Notes: generated from the letters alone by a model not told the origin. Shown: positions 1 to 12,720, counted from the stretch's first letter. The stretch is 64,000 bases of DNA from Spisula solida (GCA_947247005.1 OX365944.1:21985501-22049500), one strand, 5' to 3'. Numbers and translations: made by a program.

Positions 1-2
1 TG

Positions 3-24
3 CACTGTACCACCGATACAGCAC
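3..24 (-). mobile_element. Possible fragment of SINE core domain
   Basis: Read on the minus strand, this resembles the core shared by the SINEs at 53003-53045 and 61497-61541 (TGTATCGGTG followed by a TATACAC-like word). The match is short and the element would be cut by the window edge, so this is only a suggestion. Confidence 0.25.
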
Positions 25-52
25 TAGTTTGACCGTTATTTAACAAACTAGT
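23..52. repeat. 9-bp inverted repeat (hairpin)
   Basis: ACTAGTTTG at 23-31 is the exact reverse complement of CAAACTAGT at 44-52, with a 12-nt loop. No function is evident. Confidence 0.55.
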
Positions 53-714
53 AGATCTGTATAAAGTCCACGTACGTATGTGGTTTGGTCTTTATACGGA
101 GTCTTTTTTTCTCAAATTAAGTCTTATCTATTAGAATTACATTAAGTTATGATTTTGTAGCTATGTCATTTGATGTACAAACGCGCTAGGCTAATTAACA
201 GTTAAAAAATAATTATTTACATGAATTAACAACGACGTCCAAAATTACGCATCATCCGAAAACGTGCGACTAACAGCCATATCGGTCTTTATTCTCCACA
301 AATCTTTAATTATGGTTGAGTAAATTGTCGCCGATAGTTTCAATCGATCTATTGTCATTGATTAACAATAGAATTTCGTTTTAATCCCTGCGTATACACC
401 AACAAGTGTCAATTTATCAGTATACATGTTTATTGTTTACACCTCGCTGATTGCCGTAAACAAGTCTCCGTGTCGTAAAATTAATTATACAAAATGACAC
501 GCGCGGTATGTGGTCTGTTTATCGAGACCTAAAACTGCAATAAACTGGTCGTTTGGACCCGAAATACTGGTCGTATTACGTAATATCGAGTCGGTCGCAT
601 TATCGGGACTTGCGACCATTGAAATATAGAGCAAAATATTCGGGACCAAGATTAAGTGATCGTATTACGCGAACGGTCGGATTATCGGACCGGTCGTTAG
701 ACGGAACTTTACTG

Positions 715-921
715 TATACATCCTGGTTCTTTAATGTGACCGGTGAATAACACCGGTACACAGCTTCGAGGCACCTTTACCCATATACTTTGTATTACAT
801 ACGGTCAGATATAGCGTGAAATATTATAAATATTTCAGAAATGTCAAGTTCCGGTACCGGGGATTGAACCCATGACCTCTGGATTGTCAGTCCAGAGCGT
901 TACAACAGAGCTAAATCCGCT
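715..921 (-). mobile_element. tRNA-derived SINE, U1 copy
   Basis: Read on the minus strand, the element starts near 921 with a tRNA-like head: A-box-like TAGCTCTGTTGTA (913-901), a 7-bp anticodon-stem match around a loop that would read GAC, and a B box GGTTCAATCC (870-861). The acceptor stem does not pair, so this is a SINE head and not a working tRNA. The core domain follows, with a TTAAAGAACCAGG word near 715-730. The tail is cut short compared with the U4 copy at 52945-53202. Transcription would use an internal RNA polymerase III promoter. Confidence 0.75.
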
Positions 922-924
922 TTT

Positions 925-1650
925 ATATTATTTTTGAAATTATTAAAGATAATACTAGTAGTAGCGGATGTTACTGAAACATTTGGAAGTGAGAATTACA
1001 AGACATCAAATAATGTCTATTATATAACAACGTTACAATGTTATGTTTCTAAACAGTTATGAGATTATAACATGACCAAACATCAACAGAAGTTAATTAA
1101 GATCGTGATAGTGAATATTTTATGGGATGCAACAACTGACAAAAAAGCAGAACCACATAGAACGGTAGCCAATTTTAGTCACACATATAAAATAACTCTT
1201 GCCTTCATAAAACATAGCAATGAATCGCCAAACGTGCCCATAAACTTTCGTATGACAGGCATGCAAGGGGAATATAAAATGTTCGCTTGATCGTGTTTGC
1301 GTCTCAGATATACAAGGATCGTTCATGAAGTACATAGACGATCGCCATAGCGATGGATACAAACGTACAGGCGTAATACGTTTTCCAGCATTATCGATCG
1401 ACCGAGTAAACGAACAGCCCTCACATGTAGCATTGCAATGTTGTTTAACGAGAGTAGCCAGACTATTCAATCTAAATGATATGTACTTTACAATAATCTC
1501 GAAGTCGATTGCGCGATACATCAAAAAGCAACATCAGATTTGGTTACAACAACTGCATTCATCGTCGGAGTTCACCAAGTGTATGCGCCCATGAGATTCA
1601 GCGTGGTGTACGATTCCAGTCAAACAAAAAACCGCATGAAACTGAAATCA
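925..1650 (+). other. Opening module with short conserved open frames, probably non-coding
   Basis: The module recurs in U3 (30795-31470) and U4 (53205-53920), with its second part in U2 (20660-20880). It carries a 72-codon ATG frame at 1072-1290 and an 89-codon frame at 1325-1594, plus a 134-codon frame on the other strand (1120-1524). The frames stay open in U4, but five of seven base differences in the 72-codon frame change the residue. U3 has a stop in the second frame. A related stretch in U3 (43510-43650) differs about evenly at the three codon positions. This pattern fits neutral drift. I recognise no family; a dead exon is possible. Confidence 0.4.
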
Positions 1651-2220
1651 CTTGAATTATTTGTTCGCATGAAAACTCATTTTGTGCATCCTCATATTAC
1701 GCCCCCTCTACTTGACTGTAAAACAACACGATTCGAATTCGTATTTATTATCTTCATCCACCACCTTAGTGTTTCTTGTTAAAAAACATCAAATCTTCAC
1801 CGAAATCAGATCTTCTGTAGAAAACGTAAATTACAAACACTGAGTATTAAACATCTGATTTCTTTAACCACAAAGCATCATCAAATTCTCGATAAATCAG
1901 TAACGCTAAACAATTATGTGTGATATTTTGTTATATTGATTACCATGTCAGTGTCTCACAAGCAAGAAAAAAATTTATTAAACTTCAAGATAGATTAATA
2001 AATTCCAATCTTGCAGTTTTAGAAAATAATTTATCGCTAACCTCCCACTTCTTTGTCGAAATAAATGTGTTTACTAGATCGATTGACGCCAAAAATAATG
2101 AGGGTACAATGTACAACTGTTTGATCGTTTTATCATTTCGCCATTTGTACAGAATTAAGAGAGAAATGTATTACGTCACCATGTGAGCGTAATTGTAACA
2201 TTATAAAGAACACAACTTTC
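1651..2220. other. Gene-free unit sequence with conserved blocks
   Basis: AT-rich stretch shared with U2 (21130-21720), U3 (31770-32360) and U4 (54245-54850). A well-conserved block around 1795-2060 contains AGATCTTCTGTAGAAAACG and TTCCAATCTTGCAGTTTTAG. Open frames here are 80-118 codons at most, differ between copies and are not accepted as genes. Confidence 0.5.
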
Positions 2221-2360
2221 AGCGGTTAAGTTCATTTTCTAGTTCGGTTGTTTGTCGGGACTTGTGTATTGTAATTGTGGTATGTGATGTGTTTTATGTT
2301 TTCTGTGTTCGGCTGTTTAAGTTGAGTGTTGCCTTCCCAGTCCAAGTTTCTATTATCTTT
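2221..2360 (+). repeat. Dispersed CTCGGYTG repeat, U1 copy a
   Basis: About 130 bp running from TTCATTTTCTAG through TGATGTGTTTTATGTTTTC to a CGGCTGTTTAAGTTGAGTG block. Other copies lie at 7495-7640, 21721-21860, 25735-25850, 32681-32785, 54860-54990 and, inverted, 43860-43985. It is usually next to degenerate CATTCAGC/GCTGAAAC repeats. Its nature is unknown. Confidence 0.65.
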
Positions 2361-4342
2361 TGCAAATTAATGCCAATCAAGACAAGACAAACGAAATAAG
2401 TTTGTAAAATATGCACGAACGTAGATGGACTGATAACTCAGACGAATGAGTTTGATGTATTACTACACTTATACACGAGGTGTATTTACCGGAGACAAAC
2501 GGATATGGTCGAGCTTTAACAATTGCCTTCTTAACATGTCAACGTCCCGATTCCTATTTTAGATTTATATTGTGTTATACCTGAACGTGAACAAGTAGCG
2601 GCATGCATTCAAGTCTAATTTACCTGGGTTGTACATATTAAAGGCTATTTAGTTGTTTGGCAAGTTAATCATAAACATCAGGTTACCGACCAATTAGACG
2701 AATATAAATACAACTCAAATAAATCAAGTTTGGTGTATTTCCAAATAATCAGGAAGGTGGTGGGGTTAAATCAAAACCATCGATTAATTGGCGTTTAATA
2801 TAGTTCACCAGAACGTGAACGGGTTTTATCTTTTTACAAAAGGAGATACAACGTACACTGTTTAAACACAGTCTGAATAACATGCTTTGCCAGTGCAATG
2901 TTTAAGCTTACCGTCTAATTTCAAGAACCAAGCTGCAAATGCATGAAGAATGTGACGATGCATTTGTTGGCGCTTATAAATGTGAAATGAGAGCAGAGTT
3001 TAAGACGAAATAACAGTTGAAAAACATAGCTTGTATTTTTCAGCATAATTATGTTCTTACAGAGGGCATTCTTCTTACCATCGACATTCCGCAATATGTT
3101 TGGATATTTTCCTCACGTGCACTATCCATAGCAACCAGGTCACACAAGCTTGTTAAATCTTATTGTTTTCATACAGTTTCGAAAACTGTAAATTAGGGAA
3201 GTATGTTGTCTTTTATTCTATATTTAACCGTTTTTTCGGTCAGATGAGTATATTTAAGTACAATGTATGAGAAAGCCATTGATAATTTGAATTTCCAAAA
3301 GATTAAAGATATGAACAGCCATTGGGATGGCTTGTAAATGTAGGTTTCAATTGTTAAAATGGAACGCACACCATGCAAAATTAAACGCCTATTGGCCGAG
3401 CTGTAGGAAAATACATACAGACATACATATATGCTATATCAGTGTAAATGTTGCGTTTTCAAAGCCGCTCAGTGTACTACTTTTACTACGTAATTTTTTC
3501 AGTCGATGCGAGAGTGGGACAAAACGTTACATAGAGCAATGGCGAGAAACTGTAGCTCGTAGAATGTCACCTATTACCAAAACAGTGACTCCTATGGGAC
3601 ATGGCATGACCTATGGACGATATTAACTTGGTAGTGCTTATTCATACAAATCTGCATTATCAATGCTCAAAGGAATTACAAAATATGTTATACGTTTCCA
3701 ATTGAAACAGATATTTGAAACAATAAAAACAGATAATTGCTATATCCGTAGCACACTGTTTGTTTCGGAACATGCCAGATAGATGATAACACCTTCGACA
3801 TGAAGGTAGAAAGTTCTCAATACAAACAGAGCAGCACGAAATGCACACAACAGAACACGAAAATATTATTACAAGAAACAAAACTGTTATCAATAAACGC
3901 TCATGCCCCGGTCAAAGCTTTGTCCATAATAACTAGCTAGGACAATCAGGTGCCATACTTATGTTGATATGTTGGGTAGTGTTAAATTATGTTGACGATG
4001 TAACTGTGATGGTTAACAAGTATGCAATGTTTGAAAGCAATGTCTTGATGGACTAAAATATTTTAGTTAAAGAACTTGAACGTTTTTGTTTTTTTTCAAT
4101 GATAAGGACGGACATGATAATCACTGTAAGCCTCCACATCAGTAGATACCGGTGCATAAAAATCACAGATAACAAGTCACAAGACACAAAGACAAACATA
4201 AACATGAGGAAGAAAAATAAGAAATTGAACAGCGACAAAAACACGACATCCTGCTCTTTATCGAATGTAAGCAACCATGGTCCATATCAAACGAGACAGA
4301 AAGGTTAATTTTGTTATCAAACTGCCATTAGTTATCACATAT
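2361..4342. other. Gene-free unit sequence
   Basis: AT-rich non-coding DNA aligned with U2 (about 21860-24610), U3 (about 32810-35580) and U4 (about 54990-58500). The empty site for the U3 piggyBac-like element lies at about 2870, where TTAA is uninterrupted. Around 3530-3620, U1 and U3 share one sequence version (CTCCTATGGGACATGGCATG) while U2 and U4 share another. No gene recognised. Confidence 0.6.
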
Positions 4343-4917
4343 CCTTTCCGCTACCATAGCGTACTAATCCAGACTCGCCGGGATTGCCATTTCGGTCTTC
4401 CGTATTTTTCGACCTAAATGCCCAAATTCGGGAAATTTGCTCTCATGGGTACACAGGCATCCCAGTCTACATGATATTACGGGCCCAGGGTCGTGCACAG
4501 GTTTTTGGGCCCGCTAGACCCCTTTAAAGAGGGCTTTGAACGTAGATTTTACAAAACTGAAATTACTGGTCCTACCCGCCATTGCGGTACGATTCCCTGT
4601 GGAATTGCATTAACATTTAGCGCCAAAAAGTTTTTATTTTTCTATAGCAGGAATATAAGGCTAGACAAAGGGGTCAGGACCAATGCCCTAAAGGGGCCAA
4701 AAAGTAGGCCTGTCAAGCTAAAAAAAAAAAAAAGTTTTTCGCGCAAGGGTCACCTTTAATATTGACATTTTTTTCTACTTTCGGTTTGAGGTAGGTGTGT
4801 AGCATCCGGATGTATCGAGTTTTTATCAGTGCTGCAAGTCAATAGTGTCTCAGGGACGGGGTATAGGGACCATATGAATTTCTCATAACCCCCCAAAAAA
4901 TCGTGGTAGCGGAAAGG
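4343..4917. mobile_element. 575-bp non-autonomous DNA transposon with CCTTTCCGCTACC inverted ends
   Basis: The left end CCTTTCCGCTACCA and right end TGGTAGCGGAAAGG are inverted repeats. Flanks read ATAT on both sides. U2 (near 24615) and U4 (near 58505) have the uninterrupted site with a single ATAT, proving an insertion. Either a 4-bp ATAT duplication, or a TA duplication with the ends extended by one base (4342-4918), fits. The interior has no transposase and includes an A-rich run near 4720-4733. The superfamily is uncertain; Tc1/mariner-like if the duplication is TA. Confidence 0.8.
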
Positions 4918-5347
4918 ATATCAGCATAATCAGATGAACCTGGAAATTGAAAATTCTGGCAATCAATAAAATATTCACTATCAAACATCTCGACAACTAT
5001 ATATCTACCGAATACATGACGGCATTTAAATTATTTCTGTTCCAGCAAAAAAAAGTGCGTGAACTAGGTTGTAAAATCGTGCTTATCTGTAACGAATGCT
5101 AAAGCATATCTTCGATGTACAAATTGATCGTTTAATCATATTTTCCCAATCGAAGCCATCATGTAATCGATAGTCAAAAAGAAGCACTAATAAATTACAA
5201 ACTAAGCAATTATTTATAAAATCACAGTCGCAAACAGAATATGATATTTACTGACATGGAACGTGTTCTTATCCCTATAGAAATACGCATGCATGCACTT
5301 AGAACTAAGAACATTTCGCTATGATATACAAACCATTAAATATTAAC
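4918..5347. other. Gene-free unit sequence before the minisatellite
   Basis: Non-coding DNA aligned with U2 (24625-25088), U3 (35590-35970) and U4 (58510-58970). Just before the minisatellite U1 and U3 read CCTATAGAAATA while U2 and U4 read CCCTTCGTTTCCC, one of the markers of the a-b-a-b pattern. Confidence 0.55.
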
Positions 5348-5704
5348 GATAGTTGCGTCTCGACAGCAGCTCTTTGGGTGTTGAAACAGGAGTTGCGTCC
5401 CCACAGGATCTCTATAGGGTGTTGAAACAAGGGTTGCGTCCCCACAACCGCTCTATTGGATTTGGTAACAGGAGTTGCGTCTCCACAGCAGCTCTGTGGG
5501 ATGTTCAAGCAGGAGATGCGTACCCATAACAGTTCTATGGGATGTTGAAACAAGGGTGGCGTCCCCATAACAGTTCTATAGGATTGGGCAACAGGAGCTG
5601 TGTCCCCATAGCAACTCTATAGGATGTTGAAATAGGAGTTTCGTCTTCACAACAGCTCTATGGGATGTTGTAACAGCAGACGTTGCGTCTCCACAGCAGC
5701 TCTA
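5348..5704. repeat. Minisatellite (about 41-bp unit), U1 left block
   Basis: About nine diverged units built from GGATGTTGAAACAGGAG, TTGCGTCTCCACAACAGC and TCTATA. The block ends abruptly where the 1.2-kb element is inserted and resumes at 6931. Confidence 0.85.
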
Positions 5705-6930
5705 CGAGAGGTGCCCACTTATATTTGAACAGAGTTGAACATCCGATATATTCACGCTGATACGCTATAATCGAAACGTTTCTATACAGCCATTTATATT
5801 GATGTGTCGACTAACATATACACTTGTTGTTTTTTAAATTTGCAATTAAGTTAGACCCCAAATCAACAATTACGTAGGGTCATTGTATTTAGCTTTTGTA
5901 AGAAAAAAACGTCCATTGATGGTGTAAACATTGATCGAGTGTAACCAATGCTAATTTGTCGTTAAGATTACAAAGTCTATGAATGCATGTTAGTTAGCCT
6001 TCGGTACTTACTATTATTGTGTAACATACTTGGAATTTGTATTCTTAGGGTATCTAATGCTGTGATTGTATGAAGCTGAGTCTTGACCAATACGCCGTGT
6101 TACATGCACTGTCGTCAGAAAAGACATGTGGCAAACATTCCTTAGTAGAATAAATATGAGTTCTATGTTATTAGTTTTAACAAACAGTACAAGTCATGCA
6201 ACCGGGCGCGAACTCATGTCGCTTAACGAATGTAATTTTTTTGGTAGTTTCGTGGCGTTAATCTTTTGCCGTAAATATCTCAATGATAAAGCATGATCTC
6301 ATCAGAGGTGACAATGTTATCGAAATAACAGTTTCGTTGTAGCATATACAGGGGTTACAGACGATTGTCTCCCTTGTATTTGTTTGGTAAAATTGCTGGT
6401 AAACAACGATTTGTTTTCAGAGTTTGGCATTCACCATTTTCGAAATTACTTGAGTGATACCCTCGGTAGTTCCGAAGGATACTTCTCCCTTCATTGAAAT
6501 ATCCATTTTGGTTATTGGATTGAACCTACTTATCTTACAACCAATGGGTACTATTTTTGAAGGAATCGTCAATTTTTGGCATTTTCAAATGTTTTGTGTA
6601 ATTTCCCGTTTTAGAGCAACAGGACGAAAAACGACCTTCGAGTGACGACAAGTACGAATAATCTTTACAGAAACGATAAAACTATGATCTATTAACACAT
6701 TCTTGGTGATTCTTAAGGAGCATTAGACCTCCAAAAAGCCAAAAGCCACATCCTCTACCAAATTGCTGATTTCGGCTCGAATAATATTGCAAATAAAGCA
6801 AACAGTGATTACATATGATACCTGAAACATTACTTAAACGAGTTTCAAAAACGTTATTTCATTTATTTCGGGTATGCATGAAAATGTTGGATATTCAACG
6901 CTGTTCAAATATAAGTGGGGGCACCTCTCG
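5705..6930. mobile_element. 1,226-bp TA-flanked non-autonomous transposon inside the minisatellite
   Basis: The left end CGAGAGGTGCCC with ACTTATATTTGAACAG pairs with the right end CTGTTCAAATATAAGT then GGGGGCACCTCTCG, giving an inverted repeat of about 40 bp. TA lies on each side (5703-5704 and 6931-6932). Removing the element and one TA restores a normal minisatellite unit (CAGCTCTATATGATG). Inverted ends and TA duplication are typical of Tc1/mariner-like elements. The longest open frame is 63 codons, so there is no transposase. Confidence 0.85.
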
Positions 6931-7345
6931 TATATGATGTTGCAACAGGAGTTGGGTATCCACAACAGCTTTATAAGATGTTGCACCAGCAAAAGTTGCG
7001 TCTCCACAACAGCTCTATAGGATGTTGAAGTAGCAGTTGCGTCTCCACAACAGCTCTATAGGATGTTGAAGTAGGAGTTGGGTCTCCAAAGCAGCTCTAT
7101 AGGATGTTGAAGTAGGAGATGGGTCTCCAAAGCAGCTCTACAGGATGTTGAAGTAGGAGTTGGGTCTCCACAGCAGCTCTATAGGATGTTGAAGTAGGAG
7201 TTGGGTCTCCACAACAGCTCTATAGGATGTTGAAGTAGGAGTTGGGTCTCCACAACAGCTCTATAGGATATTGAAGTAGGAGTTGGGTCTCCACAACAGC
7301 TCTATAGCATGTTGTAACAGGAGTTGTCAGATTTGCCTCCACAAC
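6931..7345. repeat. Minisatellite (about 41-bp unit), U1 right block
   Basis: Continues the array cut at 5704. Units here read GGATGTTGAAGTAGGAG, TTGGGTCTCCACAACAGC and are more alike than in the left block, suggesting recent homogenisation. The last unit has the TTGTCAGATT variant that dominates the U4 array. Confidence 0.85.
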
Positions 7346-7494
7346 AGCGCAAATATGGTCGTTGAGTTTTTTACGGGGTGGTATTGGAACAGCTAAACTA
7401 GGTATTTAAGCCTTTTTACTGGGTCTTTCTGCCGGGACATTTAGCTTTTTGATTGCTGAAACTAAATCGTTAAGTTTTTTGACAGCAGGGACTT
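7346..7494. repeat. Degenerate CATTCAGC/GCTGAAAC repeats, U1
   Basis: Short irregular repeats of the type GCTGAAACTA plus a TTTAGC or ATTTAAGC word and GACAGC. The same style occurs at 25380-25990 and 32540-32680, always just before the CTCGGYTG repeat. Confidence 0.45.
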
Positions 7495-7640
7495 GGGCAA
7501 TTCATTTTCTCGTTCAGTTATGTGTAGGTATTGTGTCGTGGAATTGAGGTTTGTGATATTTTTATGTTTTTTATGTGCTCGGCTGGTTAATTTGAGTGTT
7601 GACTTACATATCCGACTTTCTATTATCTGTTGTCTTCAAT
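7495..7640 (+). repeat. Dispersed CTCGGYTG repeat, U1 copy b
   Basis: Second copy in U1, downstream of the minisatellite, containing GTGCTCGGCTGGTTAA. The 70-codon open frame here is a chance reading of the repeat. Confidence 0.6.
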
Positions 7641-10600
7641 CTTTCTATTACATGTTGCTGTTCATGATCATAGCGATATGTATCCAGGATTTACCAACCG
7701 TATGAATCCTGGACAGTCAAATCCGGTTGTTGTCGACATGCAAAATCTGGAAGCAAAGCACTTCTACAAGTGACCGCTTCAACAATTTTTTTCATAATTC
7801 AAGGGTTGGCTTTTTGCTGAACAAGATAAACGGTGGAGGAAACGGAATTCGACTGAACAAGGATACAGAAAAAGCACTGCAAATTAAGCCGTTTTTTATA
7901 TATATTGTAATTGTAAAGACGTAAAGTAAGCGGTAGTGATTCCGACAAATCAATGGCCTAATGATCTATAAATACTTGCCTGTCTTCAGTAACAGATTGT
8001 TGAGGAATGATTACTGGCAGAGAGGCTATTAATCAGTGAGAAAACCATTTATTTATAGAGAACAATCCAACAAGAATTGTCGGCGGAGAATCAATTCCAT
8101 TCTATGGTCCATCAGTCAATGCTCAAATGTCAATATACCACTGCCACAAAGATCAACAATTAAACAATCGATCAAGAACAGATTTGTATAGTACTATTAT
8201 CCTGAGTGTGATTTACATATTAAGTGATTACTTCTAAAAATTGTTATACTCATTTATTTATACCATATCTATGAAGCATTACTAGTATGTTCATGTATTT
8301 ACACGTTTGACAATCACGAGTAAGACATGGTTCATTCAATGTGAAATGGATACAAACATGCAAGTCAAAATGATATATGTAATAATGTAAACATAATTAT
8401 ACCAGTCACAACTATGGACAATTTGATAAATCAACACACCTATCACTATTTGTTGCAAACAGATAAAATATTTAATTTAGAATGTTTCAATTTGGCTTCG
8501 TAAGCTGTATGGCTAGTCCACACGCGCACCTACCCCATCAGTCGGTGTTCTATGCTCACCACGTCAGCCCAACAAGAGAACACATCTCAGTGATACTCCA
8601 ACACTTTCCTTCTCTCTTATGACGAGACCATTCACCAGAAAATTCATTATTCAAAGCCGCTCAGTGTACATTACTGCTGTAAAATGATGTCTTTCCGCTG
8701 GTGTCAGGGAGCCCATGATCGGATATGTAAGACAGAAGTGCCGGTGTCTCTTGTAATTGCCACATCCAGTTTATGCCTAGCAACGTGCGTTTTCTTCTCT
8801 GAATAGTGTTTTTGTCATAAATCCACTATATGCCATATTCAAGAAGCATAATCAACTGGACTTTGCTTTATGATAGCGTAGGTGCGTTCCCTTAACCGAC
8901 TACGTTGAACGAAAATACGATAGCATTTGGCGATGCGCTTGAAGCCTAGTGATTATGTTTTATTATTATCCAATTTATTAAACCGTTACATAAAAAACAA
9001 TGACAAACTAATTCTGAGCACGGATCATATTCTTTTAAGCTGATAAAATCCCTATATATACGCAACTGATGATACAAGTTCGCCAAATGTGGAATATGTT
9101 ATATTGACATGTCATTTACAGTAGTACATAAAAACAAATCAATTGTAAATAATCACGAAGTGCAAATAATATTCTACGTAGAAGGCAAACCTAGTTATTA
9201 TCATATTTGTTATATAGCGGCTATCGAATCCTCCTCTAATATTTTACACAGATTTATAAGTGCAATAATCATAAAAAGCCGTCACAGCTGACACCATGAT
9301 AATTAAGATTATAGCAGAAATAACACCTAACCTAGCTATTAAACACATGTAAACTTTGTGAACTAAACGTTGTATCGACTAAATCAGACAGGAATAATCA
9401 ACGTTTAATGTGTTCCTAGTTTAGCCAGTAATAATCGACATTATTACACGTTGTGTGTTTTTATGTGTGTAATTACTTAGACATTTCGGTCAAGGTAAAC
9501 CCATACAAGTGCAAGCACTTATTTTCGATGGAGTCACGTGTTTGCTGAATGTACAGGAGAATTAAGTAGAAGTGACAGTGATGTAATACAAGGAATCTGG
9601 GTCCCCTAGCTTTTTCCGAACAGACTCCCTTTATTTTAACATGACTGGTGTATAGCACTGGTACAGGCTAGACTACCTCTGTGTTACTAACAAGTTGGTC
9701 TCTAGTTGGGTGGGAAATACAGAAAAGCGTTTCTGAAATTGCCAATGCCTCAATATTTCATAACATTGCAAACGATGCAAAATGTCAAACACTGCAAACA
9801 TAACTATCCATCTACATTTATTGTAACAAAACTCCTTCACATATTAAATGTATCTAAATATTTCGTCCGTGATTTCAGATTGTGCTTGTTTTCTAAATCG
9901 CTGATGTAACTTCTCAATGCTCTCATAAAGTAACATCATTGTATAGTAATGTATTGTTGTATAACGTCAGTATACCAAAGCATGATTAAATATTCGTCTA
10001 TAACCTTTACCCGTGCTAATTGCCTATTTTTACACTAAAATATGCAAACATCTCAATGGTTTATAACAAATTACCAATGCAGCCGAAAGAGACAAGTATA
10101 CATTATAAAGCAAATTATCGAGACGTCCAGACTTATCATATAAAGACTTCAACAGTACACGCTATGATTACGTATTCACATATGCATTGATCAGAAGGCG
10201 TAGCTAATTAGCCGAGAAATCAATCATCGAGTGAACACAGTGAACACATATCAGTGAAAATTGCAATGTGGCAAAAGACGTTCACATCTGAAAAAAAAAT
10301 ACATATGTGTCACTTCGCGAAGAAACAAGTTGTTAAGACATTATTTTCGCTCACGTATTCAATCTGAATATGAAACATTTGGAGTTGAGGAGTCTTCGTA
10401 TTTGAAATGCTAGCAAAGCAATGCGAGTTGCGTGCATACTTTTTGACATTGATTTCTTGTTGGTGGCATGGTTCTGGCGATTTTCCAAAGTGCAAATGTT
10501 ATCCAATACCAATAGTAATATTGTATTACAAACATCAGATTACTCAGACACAATGTGTCCACCAACAAAATACTTACATGCACTTTTAACCATACATCGC

Positions 10601-12720
10601 TTCCAATGCAGCAGTTTTGACTCATCACGAATAGCTTGAACCACCTGCGAGAGCAAAATTGGAATGTTTCTATCATTGTACACCTACACATACAGGGATA
10701 TTACCACGGAAACATACATCAAACCCCGAAAGGTGATAACAACCGAGAAATATGCTATTATTAATTAAATAGTTTTTTTAAAGCCAACAATTTCATCCAG
10801 TGATAACATAATTCGAGTGGAAATTGTTTGTCACTGACCGGCTGTAGAATGGGCATTTAGTTGTATATATTTCTTACAAACGTTTGCCTAGTCTGTGATG
10901 TGATCAAGGTATAATAAATAAATCACGAATAATAAAAAATACTCTCAAAAATTCAATTTAGTATGAGCATAAGGAAAAACGTACAATTACTACAATTAAC
11001 TAATCAGAGACATTGAATACGATGCTGCAGGAGGCGGTATTGTTTGAAGGATATAAATATATATAAAACAAACAATAATAACAAAAACAATGAGTAAACG
11101 GATTGATCAATATCCATTTAGTCCCAAGAGTGTAATTATCTAGCACTGAAATTAATCGTTATGAAATAAATATGTAGACATATCGACGGGCGGCTCATTG
11201 TCAAGAAAGCTTCAGAGAAGACATGAAACTCCGAGAAAAGACATGATTCACTATGAACATTTTACCAAACAACCGAGAATGTTTTACAAAGATGCAGACG
11301 ACACAACCAGGTGTGAATTCTGTCCTGGCAATCAGAAGCTAAGTCTCAAAAGAAACTCAACTGAGACATGGACACCTACACAGGCTACAGATTTATATAT
11401 GTATACATAATAGTGTTCGAGAAGAAGAATTAAACAAGAACATGTAACTGAAAAAAGCACTCTGCACTCGCAAGACTATGTACTTTGTACTATGATGAAT
11501 TTGGAATTAAAAACAAACCTTACAGAATGCAAATGTGTGGTCTCTGGCGTAACAAAATAAAGCTCTGTTTCAATTGCATTTATCGCTGGCTTATAGAGGC
11601 AAAACATTATAGTACGTCATACTCAGCCTTCTCTGTGAGCCTATTTTAAAATGCACAATGTCATATATACATCAAACACACAATTTGAAGAAGGCAATAT
11701 CCGTAAGTCAAATATTATCAAGAATAATATAATATTATGCATGGTTGATGATTTAATATACACTAATAATAATAAATATTTTATTCAAATGTTTTACCAT
11801 ACATAATATAGTGCGCCCATTCAACCGACTGTACGTTTTATAAACACAGTACATTGGCTTTGACCCTCTCGGGTAGCCATTCTGTTGTGCAAGTGTGCAA
11901 GGAAAGTGTTAGTAGTCTGTTCAGTTAGAGGAAGACGTTTGGTTTCTAAATAGGTCAAGGAGTTTCTGCATAATTGATGTCTTTGTTTTGGAACAAGACG
12001 TATGTTTATAGGATCCCAAAGATGTACTTTCGGTAGGTAGGAAACGTTGTGCCATGTAATTAGGGAGGTTATGGTTGATATATGTATGTAATAAAACTGC
12101 TTTAATTTCTATAATTAATTCTTCCCGAGAATTCCATCCAATTAAGCTGTGAAAGCTAAAAACAGACAAGCAGTTGGTGTATCGAATTACTAGTCTAGAA
12201 TAATTAGGCTGTGTGTGTTAGACATTGATACACCTTTTTAGTTCTAATTTGCAATTTCCAAAATAGTACACCAATTAGCCATTCGAGAAAGAAAGTATGC
12301 ATTAAAATACATTTTTCTTGAATGGAAATACATTGTATAACACAAGTTGATTCAAGTAACAATTAGGCATCCGGTCCAAATTACAATACATGACGTACAA
12401 ATATAAAATGATACATGAAGTGTGTGTGTTAGCACACGTGTTATTACATACATGTAGGCTGAGTGTACATGTCTATTTAAGATAAGAATTGCAAACAATG
12501 GTTCAAACTGATCATTAATTGCACCCATCATATTTACTATACATGTCATACAAACCATAGAAGCAATAAGGTTAGTAGCGATTCGACTCTAGTCAACTTT
12601 GAATTGTTTGTATTATATAATTTAATGAAATCAATTCCATTGACAAATTTATTATTTTAGTTGTTTTAGAATGACCCTGATCTTGGCTAATACGAGTATA
12701 TAATGTTCTTGGATACTTGG
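7641..12720. other. Gene-free unit sequence, distal part
   Basis: Long AT-rich stretch aligned with U2 (25840-28690), U3 (36950-40400) and U4 (59800-64000). U1 and U3 share the CACACGCG and CCCATCAGTCGGTG version near 8520-8550, and U2 and U4 share CATACGCG and CCACCTACCGGTG. U3 lacks roughly 11290-12700. Open frames reach at most 93 codons and overlap on both strands; none is accepted. Confidence 0.6.
9629..9670 (-). mobile_element. SINE-type core domain, U1 (diverged)
   Basis: Minus-strand reading gives a degenerate version of the core seen at 27696-27742 and 61497-61541. No tRNA-like head was found next to it. Confidence 0.4.

Larger units (their letters stand above)
1..709. other. Unique flank before the tandem array, no gene seen
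   Basis: AT-rich sequence with no homology to the other array copies that I can see. It holds a small hairpin at 23-52 and, at 3-24, what may be the end of a SINE core. From about 480 to 720 the sequence is locally richer in CG and repeats phrases such as GGTCGTATTACG and GGTCGGATTATCGG, suggesting degenerate short repeats. The 65-codon open frame there is short and low in complexity, and I do not regard it as a gene. Confidence 0.5.

Noticed and set aside
850..921. A tRNA-Val-like gene (and copy at 53133-53202)
   Set aside because: The anticodon arm and B box are good, but the acceptor stem does not pair, the D arm is weak, and the sequence runs into a SINE body.
1072..1594. Opening-module frames as a conserved gene
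   Set aside because: Between U1 and U4 five of seven differences in the first frame change the residue. Against the related stretch at 43510-43650 changes fall about evenly on the three codon positions. U3 breaks the second frame. No purifying selection is visible.
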